Assembly (NCBI GenBank): GCA_963575645.1
Contig: OY754466.1
Coordinates: forward strand, 4,504,001 to 4,568,000
Source: Xanthostigma xanthostigma
Lineage: Eukaryota > Arthropoda > Insecta > Raphidioptera > Raphidiidae
Reading direction: 5' to 3'
Length of the DNA: 64,000 bases
Shown: positions 55,814 through 64,000 of the stretch, one piece after another
How the letters are laid out: each line of letters starts with the position of its first letter
Numbering within the stretch: position 1 is the first letter of the stretch
Translations under genes and position numbers: made by a program
The notes under the pieces: generated by a model
Told to the model about the DNA's origin: nothing
Databases searched by the model: none
The model's input: only the letters and a program-made list of their open reading frames with translations

Positions 55814-56232
55814 CAGGGTGTCCCACTACATGACTGCCGTAGCCTGGGACTGTGTTGCTGGGGTGATTTCAAGTCAAAAATGTCTAATGAACATATACCC
55901 GGAACGCTATCCTAACTGAGCTAGAAGCATTTTAAATTTTAGATAAGTTGTAGTAGGAATTCTTCAAAGATTTGAGTGTGTAGTAGGAATTCCCTACTAT
56001 TTTGAAAACCATTTGAAAAGAAATCGCTTTATTGAATTAGTTGCTCAAAATGTTCACACAATTGCTGTATACATAGTCTAGCTCTTCTTAGAATTGAAGT
56101 GGTAGCTCTGCGAAGAGTCTCAGGATCAGCACGAATAAATACTAATGGTGATTCACAGTATATTTTGGAATATTCAGCCTTAATTTTTAAATGACTTTTT
56201 AATTGAACATCAAGCTTTCTTACTGTCATCAT
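55814..56232 (-). pseudogene. Mariner-like transposase C-terminus relic
   Basis: The minus strand encodes ADPETLRRATTSILRRARLCIQQLCEHFEQLI and a stop at 56029, matching the usual end of DUF4817-type mariner-like transposases (RRARxCIxxxGGHFEQLL). The outer sequence CAGGGTGTCCCA at 55814-55825 looks like the terminal repeat of such elements. The catalytic domain is not recognisable further right. Confidence 0.6.
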
Positions 56233-57603
56233 TTACAAAAAAAATAATTGCAATCTGATACAAATTTTCATATTCGACGCATTGGTAGTTTATTCGAAAA
56301 ATACTGTTGTTTAGATATCGAGGTACGCCACTGGTGCTATATAGCATAACAGCACAATCGTTAATGTACGGCAAATAAACGAACATATACGATTGTGTTC
56401 GGTAGTTACATCTGATGGCTGATATGCGATACAACATGCGATTCTTATCTACACGTGTTTGTACGCCATTGGATAAATATATATTTTAAACACAAGCACA
56501 ATTTCTCTATAGCCAATCCGCAAGCAGTCCCTACTCAACCGATTGACACATTTTTTTTTAAACTGAAGCCTTTAGTACACAGATGTGTTATCACTATTTT
56601 TTTTTTTATTTTGGTGAAATGTCGTTAAAAGTGGTGATTTCAAGCGATAATAGTAAAAAAGACGAGGGGGTGCAGTGGGGTGAAGAGGAACGCAAACAGA
56701 GAAAAATCATCAATGTTCACGATACATGAGTGTGAGAGAAATGCAAATGTGTACGTATGTCTGAGATTATGCAAACAGTTTGACAAGTCGATTTTGACAA
56801 TAATTGAAGTGTATATTTAAATTAGTTAGTTTTTTTAGCGCGAATATTCAAAATATTAATAGACAATTACAATTTTATTTTATTTTCCAAATAGTGTAAG
56901 TTTATGTTAATTCAATGCCAAAATAGAGTTTGAAAATATTACATAGACTGTACCAACTCTAAAATTTGGTCTCACATCAGAAAAAAATAGTGAAAATCGT
57001 AAATGTATCAAATGAGGTTAGATTTTAAAAAAAATAATTCTGACAGCTCTTGCGGGGTAACCATGACAACGATAAACAGATCTCACGTTAATTTTCTTTG
57101 AATTTATAACCAACTAAATATACATATACACTAGGAAAGTATCTTTGACACGCGACCTTCGCACCATCTTGTGTTTGATTTTTTTCAAAAGTGGTTCACC
57201 CAAAACTTACAAACACATGGAAACCAGCGTTATTCTTAATTATAAAAAAATATTTACGCACAATGTCAGTTAAAAAACTACATAAATGATACACATTTTT
57301 TATTTCAAAATTTTTAATTCTTATTTTTGTTAACAAAATAACAATTATGGTATTTTTCATGTATTTAATATTGATTACAGACGTAAAATAAAATTTAATT
57401 ACCCTTGACGACGTACTACTGCAGTCCATTTTTTTTTTCTCTAATTCGTAAGAAAATCCAGGAAAAGGTGGAATTGTAATTCTTGATGTTTAGTTGGTGT
57501 ATCTTTACAATCAACAACACAGAACTTCCGATTTGATAGCTTTTTCCCCATTTTATTCGACAATTAATCCTTATTAAAATGCACGTATAACATATCACAC
57601 TAA
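56233..57603. other. No supported gene
   Basis: The 56210-56437 minus ORF has VPRYLNN but no solid motif; it may be a further decayed part of the adjacent transposase. The remainder is A/T-rich with chance ORFs. Confidence 0.35.
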
Positions 57604-57813
57604 GGCCTAGTTTATATGAGAGGCGTTCAACGCGCGTTGGCCCAACGCGCGTTTACAGTTTCTATACAATTGTATAGAACTGTTTATATGATAACGCGCG
57701 TTCAACGCGCCACCAACGCGCGTTATCATATAAACAGTTCTATACAATTGTATAGAAACTGTAAACGCGCGTTGAGCCAACGCGCGTTGAACGCCTCTCA
57801 TATAAACTAGGCC
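57604..57813. mobile_element. PIF/Harbinger-like palindromic MITE
   Basis: 210-bp near-perfect palindrome starting GGCCTAGTTTATATGAGAGG and ending with its complement, flanked by TAA on both sides (57601-57603, 57814-57816). The 3-bp TAA duplication fits PIF/Harbinger. The arms are packed with CAACGCGCGTT repeats, far more CpG-rich than the surroundings. The mirror ORFs on both strands are artefacts. Confidence 0.78.
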
Positions 57814-58119
57814 TAAGGTTTTAGACTGAACCAGATTAGAGAAAAAAACCACGAGAGGACACAAAAGTCGCCTGTCAAAAAATACTTTCCTAGCGTAGAT
57901 GGTTCAAGCTAAATCAAAAGAGAAATAACTGTAAATTGAAACTAATGCAAGAGGAATAAAATTATTGTAGTAGGTCTGTCAAAAAATAATTTTTTTAAAA
58001 CAATATGAAGATACATACAAAGAGTTTTTCACGGATACACTAGTTTTTTTACTTATTTTATTTTATTAGTCAGAGCAAATTGGACATATCTCATTCTCGT
58101 TAATGGCTGTAAGTTAGAA
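57814..58119. other. No supported gene
   Basis: Short A/T-rich spacer between a Harbinger-like MITE and a Helitron. Confidence 0.4.
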
Positions 58120-58718
58120 CTAGTGTGACCTGTGCGAATTATTCGCACTAAATAAGTATAATAATTATCACTTTACAAAATTATTTTTTAAATATGATTG
58201 CAGGTATTCAATTCGTTTCTAATTTTGCACACTGCTTATAACGTTCTTCTTTTTGTTGTATTACAATATGAAGCTCATCAGATGACAGATCGAAGAAATA
58301 ATTTACTAAAATTGTCATATAGAGGCGCGAGTAGCAAAAGCGTTGAGCTAAGCCGTCAGATGGTATCATGCAGCATTGCTGTGACGTTGTTCAGCGTTGC
58401 TCGCTGTTTCAAAATTAAAACCGTCAGATGGCAGTATGCAGTATTGTGTCTGTTGTATTACAATATGAAGGTCAGATGACAGATCGAAGTGTTGACGTTG
58501 TTTCAAAATTAAAGCCGTCAGATGGCAGACGTTGTTCAGCGTTGCTGTATTTTAATTAATTTACAAAAACAAAAGCAATAATAAATTTTTTAGTTGTCGA
58601 TATCAGTAGAGCAAGCAATTATCTGTAAAGTGATATATAATTTATGTGGAGAAATTGTGAGGTTTTTTTCTAAAAAGGGAGGCAAACATCTTTAACCTTA
58701 GCGTATTAATATACATGA
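58120..58718 (-). mobile_element. Non-autonomous Helitron, copy 6
   Basis: Minus-strand copy between A (58119) and T (58719), with CTAG, perfect hairpin and a TCATGTATATTAATACGC start. An extra TCA near 58277 lengthens one unit. Lies 454 bases from copy 7, which has the opposite orientation. Confidence 0.88.
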
Positions 58719-59172
58719 TTGTTTGTCCAGTGGTGTATCGGCACACATTTGTGGTGTATCTTACGCAATGCATATTAATTTTACGCGTGATAAACTCCAC
58801 TGCCACCTAATACACACGTTTTATGTTATGTAAGGAGTGCGTCAGGGCGTCACCGTCTTCCCTGCCTCAACCACAAACTCGGGCGGCAAAACGCCCAGCG
58901 CAGCTCATGCGTGTATGTGACGGAGGAAAACTCTTTGATCTTACGTAATAGGAACAAATTAATGTGCCTGTTTGTATTAATGAAAACATTTAATATTGTA
59001 ATTAAAAAGAACTGACTATACCACAAAAGTAATAATCATGTTTTGAATAACATTGCGTAATATTAATTACATATACTAGTTGAATAATAATAACGAGTTC
59101 TACGTGCGTTTTTAGAAACGTCATTCGCGCTGACGTTTGTCGATTAAAGAGGTTGCCTTGTTCCTGACATTA
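58719..59172. other. No supported gene
   Basis: Spacer between two oppositely oriented Helitrons, with a slightly GC-richer patch at 58840-58930 (GGCGGCAAAACGCCCAGCG). No ORF with motifs. Confidence 0.35.
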
Positions 59173-59755
59173 TCAAAGGTTAAAGATGTTTGCCTTCCTT
59201 TTTAGAAAAAACCTCACAATTATTCCACATAAATTATATATCATTTTACAGATAATTGCTTGCTCTACTGACATCGACAACTAAAAAATTTATTATTGCT
59301 TTTGTTTTTGTAAATTAACTAAAATACAGCAACGCTGAACAACGTCTGCCATCTGACGGCTTTAATTTTGAAACAACGTCAACACTTCGATCTGTCATCT
59401 GACCTTCATATTGTAATACAACAGACACAATACTGCATACTGCCATCCGACGGCTTTAATTTTTAAACAGCGAGCAACGCTGAACAACGTCACAGCAATG
59501 CTGCATGATGCCATCTGACGGCTTAGCTCAACGCTTTTGCTACTTGCGCCTCTATATGACAATTTTAGTAAAATATTTCTTCGATCTGTCATCTGAGCTT
59601 CATATTGTAATAGGTACAACAAAAAGAAGAACGTTATAAGCAGTGTGCAAAATTAGAAACGAATTAAATACCTGCAATCATATTTAAAAAATAATTTTGT
59701 AAAGTGATAATTATTATACTTATTTAGTGCGAATAATTCGCACAGGTCACTCTAG
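59173..59755 (+). mobile_element. Non-autonomous Helitron, copy 7
   Basis: Starts TCAAAGGTTAAAGATG: the TC terminus is kept but about 16 bases of the usual 5' end are deleted. Ends perfect hairpin, AGGTCACT, CTAG then T. A GTA insertion lies near 59612. Confidence 0.86.
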
Positions 59756-59896
59756 TGATCTATATTTATCTAGGACTATGTAAATCTCTTATCTTAAAAA
59801 TTCAATTTATTGCAAATATCAATGTTATGTCTTATGATTTTTTTACATTTGATAAAAGCTGCCAGTAAAGTTGATAAGCCATCACAAAACTAGCAG
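59756..59896. other. Short spacer
   Basis: A/T-rich DNA between a Helitron and a fold-back element; nothing recognised. Confidence 0.4.
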
Positions 59897-60419
59897 GATC
59901 CCGCACAAACCTTATGGGATTTGGTACTTGGTTCAATTGATCGCAAATGGGTTTATTTTATAGTTTAAAGGTCACTAATAAAAGATGTCCATGGGCGCTT
60001 AATCTAAAAATTAATAGATTTTTAGCTATAGATATGTTTAGCGAGATTTTAGATATAGGGATATCCATTGAATTCACAAACATGTTACATGTTCAACTTT
60101 TGTGCTTTTTTTTATAAATAGAAAAATAGACGAAACTAGGCAATGTTGGAAAGTGTCATCCTGTATAAAATAATAATGTCATATTCGGATTCAGCGCACT
60201 CGAAAACATATTTCTAGAGCTTAGAGTTTTTTAAGATTGTGAATTCAATGGATATCCCTATATCTTAAATTTGGCTAAACATATCTGCAGCTGAAAATCT
60301 ATTGGCTTTTAGGCTATGCGCCTATGGACACTTTTTCTTAATGACCTTTAAACTATAAAATAAAACCATTTTCGATCAATTTAACCGAGAACCAAATGCC
60401 ATCATGTTTGTGCGGGGTC
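59897..60419. mobile_element. Fold-back element, compact copy
   Basis: 523 bases. Left arm GATCCCGCACAAACCTTATGGGATTTGG..., right arm complement ending TTGTGCGGGGTC. The arms (~190 bases) include TAGATATAGGGATATCCATTGAATTCAC. This is the uninterrupted version of 2697-3788. An 18-base unpaired GTTACATGTTCAACTTTTG part leads into the centre. Confidence 0.78.
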
Positions 60420-60442
60420 TTTTAGCTCTAGCTCCTCCCTAT

Positions 60443-61050
60443 TAGTGATGTGTCCACATGACTCTATTGGGAGCTGGCTCCGTGCGCTCCACTCACTAAA
60501 AAGAGTCGTTCAAAGGAGCGACACTAGACAGTACGCACTACACAAGAGTACAGACTGCAGAGGTGTGAACTGTCATCATGCCATGCTCAGGAGTCACTTA
60601 GCATTGCACAGCACAATACACACACTCAGCTCTGAGCTCATTTTCATATGATTTTGATCTTATATTATTCGCATTTCGGATAAACTATAAAATATAATAA
60701 AAGCTTAACAATAATGTTTATTGTTACAATATTATATCTTTGTCAACGACGTCAATGTGAATGGTTTAAGTCACTGTTAAGCTTAGTACTATTACACTTA
60801 CAGTGTGTCATTCAACATTAAATGACTCAGCAAAGATAACTCCGTACTAGTGCCTCTGTGGCCTGTGCTGTGTGCGCTCTGTAAATGTGCGAATACAACA
60901 GTACAGAACAGCTCAGCACAGAGCAATGGCGCTCGGAGTGAGTCATTCACAAAAAAAAGAGCGACTCGCTCCGCTCCGAGAAAGGAGTCGTTCATTATGA
61001 ACGACTCGCTCAGGAGTACTACGTCTCGTTGGGATCATCTGTACGTCACA
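60443..61050. repeat. Possible hAT-like repeat, GGAGCGACTCGCTCC style
   Basis: Starts TAGTGATGTGTCCACATGACTC and ends in GGAGTGAGTCATTC...GAACGACTCGCTCAGGAGT, then GTCACATCTA. Both halves are rich in GAGTC/GACTC motifs in inverse orientation. The 68- and 107-codon ORFs follow the low-complexity motifs. Flanks do not show a clear duplication. Confidence 0.45.
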
Positions 61051-61626
61051 TCTAATTGTGATTCTATTCAAGATTTAGTTAAAAAGTTCGTTTCGTGCCG
61101 CGGTGAGCGAAGTAAGGTAATAAAAATGAAATTCCTTCAAGTGAATGGTCTTTGTACACACCGAATAAATTAACGACGCATATAAAACAAAACTTACAGA
61201 AACTTTTTATTTTATATGGTTTCTTTGTGCACTATATCTTATTCATGCTAGTTTAGTTTTTTTCTTTACACTAATTCGTGATTTATGACCGAAGCTTTCT
61301 ATTTTAAAAAAGGAAAATATAAATGATGAATAGGATTGTAATTTAAAAGGATTTGAATCAGGATATCTATCATATCAAAAGTTACAAATAGTGTAATTAT
61401 GACAAACTTCTTCTTTTAATGCACACTCCAGTTTTAAATATGATTTATTTTGCGTTTATTATTCATTGCAAAATTATTTATAAACCGATACCGAATCGGG
61501 ACTAAAGCAGGATGATCGGACGTACATTAACTGCGCAGTTTCTTAATCTTTTAATGAAGGTTAGTTTTATTACCTGTAATCCTTAACATGAATTCCGCCC
61601 TAGTCCAATTGCTGGTATTTACAAAA
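61051..61626. other. No supported gene
   Basis: A/T-rich, no motif-bearing ORF or terminal repeat. Confidence 0.4.
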
Positions 61627-62221
61627 CTAGTGTGACCTGTGCGAATTATTCGCACTAAATAAGTATAATAATTATCACTTTACAAATTTATTTTTTAAAT
61701 ATGATTGCAGGTGTTCAATTCGTTTCTAATTTTGCACACTGCTTATAACGTTCTTCTTTTTGTTGTATTACAATATGAAGCCCAGATGACAGATTGAAGA
61801 AATATTTTACTAAAATTGTCATATAGAGGCGCAAGTAGCAAAAGCGTTAAGCTAAGCCGTCAGATGGCATCATGCAGCATTGCTGTGACGTTGTTCAGCG
61901 TTGCTCGCTGTTTCAAAATTAAAACCGTCAGATGGCAGTATGCAGTATTGTGTCTGTTGTATTACAATATGAAGGTCAGAATACAGATCGAAGTGTTGAT
62001 GTTGTTTCAAAATTAAATCCGTTAGATGGCAGTCGTTGTTCAGCGTTGCTGTATTTTAATTAATTTACAAAAACAAAAGCAATAATAAATTTTTTAGTTG
62101 TCGATGTCAGTAGAGCAAGCAATTATCTGTAAAATGATATATAATTCATGTGGAGAAATTGTGAGGTTTTTTCTAAAAAGGAAGGCAAACATCTTTAACC
62201 TTAGCGTATTAATATATATGA
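61627..62221 (-). mobile_element. Non-autonomous Helitron, copy 8
   Basis: Minus-strand copy between A (61626) and T (62222) with intact CTAG, hairpin and TCATATATATTAATACGC start. Several substitutions in internal units (for example CCGTTAGATGGC). Confidence 0.88.
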
Positions 62222-62504
62222 TCCCTTTTCTTAATTGATTTATCTTCGCATTGACAGGTAGAAGTGCATTTGCTTTTGATGGAAATGTTCATTTTTCAAT
62301 AAATTGTTCTTCAGATTTGTTTTGTGGAGGTGCTTGTAGTGAAGTCTTGCTAAAGTTACTCTAGCGTCAAATGAGAATATTTTCTTGTTGCATACTTTTC
62401 AGTAGTCGGGTTTTAGTTTTTTAAAACTAGCAGTATTTGCAATATTTCCAATTAAAGATAGAATGCATTGTTGCGACTTTTTTGTTTGTAAATATAGTCG
62501 TACT
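62222..62504. other. No supported gene
   Basis: No ORF or repeat recognised. Confidence 0.4.
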
Positions 62505-62712
62505 AGCTGTTACCTGCGACTTTGTCCGCGTGGAATCAGTGTGTATACAATTGAAAATTAATAAATTCAAGCAAGACTCTAAAATCCGCTGCACACACGA
62601 CGCTTAATTTTCAGCTAGGTTCCTTGCTAGATTTCACTACTAGTTTTCTATAGCTCTGGCTTTCTTAATTGCTATTATGTGCTCGCTTCACACGAGACGT
62701 CTTTACAAGAAC
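62505..62712. repeat. Mixed repeat fragments
   Basis: TACTAGCTGTTACCTGCGACTTTGTCCGCG at about 62503-62532 matches the head of the 48398 repeat. 62582-62712 matches the 19843 fragment of the GTCACGTGGGCGAC family. Confidence 0.55.
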
Positions 62713-62969
62713 TAGCCGAATCTAAAGCTCATCGTGACACACCCAAGTTTCATTTCATGGGTGTGACAGAAGTAAGAATTAATGTAAGAGTGAGTGCAAT
62801 ATTATTCCTGCAGAATTTATTGTCCTGATCCCATTCAATTTAGAATTGATTGCTTCCAATAAAGGGAAACAACTCACGACTGTGTAGTAAGCACGCTGTT
62901 TGTATTAAGTGTTATTGTTATACGGAGTTACAAACATTATGTATAGGCTGTTTCATCGCTACTTTGACA

Positions 62970-63527
62970 CACTTTATATTAACTTCACTTGTAAGTTTGT
63001 TTGTATGTATGTTTGTAATCTTCGTTTGGACTACAGCAAGTGGTTTATTACTGTAGTATAATATGCCAGCACTCTAACTACAGTGGTTAGCCGTGCGGTC
63101 TAAGGCACGGGTCTTCGCTGACGTCAACTCTCGGAATCACGGGTCGTGGGTTCTAATCCCGTCCACGCCGATTTTTTCGGCAAATTTTTGACAATAAATC
63201 GAACTAAAAAGTGGAAAATAAATATAGTTTAAAAAAACTGAAAAACACGCTTTATATCGAACTAAAAAGTAAAAAATATTTTTTTAAAATAAGCATAAAA
63301 CAATAATGAATAAAAAATACAAGTATAAGTATTATTGTGAAAAAAGCGTGGGGCGCTCGATGTACGAAAATGTGGAACAAAGCGCCCCACGCTTTTTTCA
63401 CAATAATACTTATACTTGTATTTTTTATTCATTATTGTTTTATGCTTATTTTAAAAAAATATTTTTTACTTTTTAGTTCGATATAAAGCGTGCTTTTTAG
63501 TTTTTTTTTTAAACTATATTTATTTTT
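62970..63527 (+). mobile_element. tRNA-like/palindrome composite, copy 3
   Basis: Complete version: TTATATTAACTTCACTTGTAAG, a short TATG tract, tRNA-like block, CGGCAAATTTTTGACAATAAATCG, and the palindrome 63215-63527, whose arms gained an extra TATAAG relative to copy 2. Confidence 0.75.
63082..63170 (+). ncRNA. tRNA-Leu-like block of composite repeat
   Basis: Has GGTTAGCCGTGCGGTCTAAGG, a possible variable arm, GGGTTCTAATCCC and CCACGCC, but the 5' strand CAGTGG does not pair with the 3' acceptor strand. It is a repeat-borne relic, not a credible tRNA gene. Confidence 0.6.
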
Positions 63528-63532
63528 TACCA

Positions 63533-63830
63533 TTCCAACGCACAAGTGGGGAATGGTACTAGTTTAGGTCAAAAATCACATTTCAAAAATTTTACAATAT
63601 CTTTCCGTTTTGAGGTCCCCCGAATCCAAAAAAACATATCTTTGAAAAAACTCTGTGCGTCTGCTAGTCTGTGAACACGATACAGGTCAAACGGATGAGC
63701 GGATTGAAACCAAATTTTGAGAGGATGTTTGGTATGCAAATATGAAAAGCCCTATTGTTTTTGGGGAAAATCGGCGCATGCGCAGAAGAGATATATGCTG
63801 TAACTGTGTTTTTTGTATAATAATGGTATA
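63533..63830 (+). repeat. Dispersed repeat, paired with 15640-15925
   Basis: Collinear with 15640-15925 (AAGTGGGGAATGGTACTAG, AAAAAACATATCTTTG, GATACAGGTCAAACGGATGA). Directly abuts the composite. Confidence 0.65.
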
Positions 63831-64000
63831 CTTTTCAAAACGGCTTATTATTCTATTTATTTTTTCAAGAAAGTTTTGTTAGAATTTTTTTTCTAAACTT
63901 TATAATTTCGGAAATTTTTGAAAATAAAAAAAAATCAGCCGCTCTTTTATTTTATGGATCTGTCAGAAATAAAATATTATGTAGGTAACCATGGCAACGA

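Noticed and set aside
57616-57864. Mirror-image ORFs on both strands (QRALAQRAF...)
   Set aside because: Direct consequence of a perfect palindrome; identical proteins on both strands.
63082-63170. Functional tRNA-Leu gene
   Set aside because: No complementary 5' acceptor strand, and the block recurs in three copies inside a repeat.

Overview
This window looks like arthropod, probably insect, nuclear DNA. It is strongly A+T-rich by eye, has no bacterial-style gene packing, and is almost wholly built from interspersed repeats. The repeat types point the same way: a complete I-group LINE with a C-terminal RNase H, non-autonomous Helitrons, pogo/Tigger-like and hAT-like MITEs, tRNA-derived SINEs and Penelope-like (PLE) fragments. 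I cannot fix the order; Hemiptera is a guess from the look of the LINE proteins.

The strongest results are structural. (1) Eight copies of one ~595-bp non-autonomous Helitron (875, 16494, 21891, 24285, 47703, 58120, 59173, 61627) all sit between an A and a T, with TC...hairpin...CTAG ends or mutated versions of them. (2) 49318-54717 is a full-length ~5.4-kb LINE with two intact ORFs (ORF1 with a CCHC knuckle; ORF2 with endonuclease, reverse transcriptase and RNase H), a poly(A) tail and a target duplication of 11 to 13 bp. Just upstream lies a complete tRNA-derived SINE with its own 13-bp duplication. (3) A PLE 3' end (28696-29587) carries the end of a GIY-YIG-type ORF followed by a tail. That tail identifies five short hairpin elements elsewhere (3820, 10970, 20007, 41640, 46459) as products of the same family; four of them have 13-14 bp target duplications.

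The only candidate for a non-transposon protein gene is the 280-codon ORF at 12907-13749. It is probably a last exon, because the frame stays open and protein-like upstream to an AG at 12838. Its final codons plus poly(A) signal are repeated four times in a 129-bp tandem array (13726-14241).

Layout. 1-12.8 kb: fold-back elements, two pogo-like MITEs (6259, 7307), a 2.2-kb repeat with a 647-bp internal tandem duplication (8022-10239) and PLE hairpins. 12.8-14.2 kb: candidate gene and tandem terminal exon. 14.2-28 kb: Helitrons, nested fold-backs, hAT MITEs and a tRNA-like/palindrome composite. 28-34 kb: PLE relic with a nested PLE insertion, and SINE-like units. 35-41 kb: pogo copy split by a hAT-like insert, an internally deleted transposase element (36085-36931), a giant palindrome split by a pogo-like element (37709-39673) and a hAT element (40228-41108). 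41-49 kb: palindromes, composites and SINE. 49.3-54.7 kb: the intact LINE. 55-64 kb: hAT, Harbinger-like, Helitron and fold-back copies. No CRISPR array, rRNA or credible functional tRNA gene was seen. The genes do not form a pathway; the window records layered transposition.
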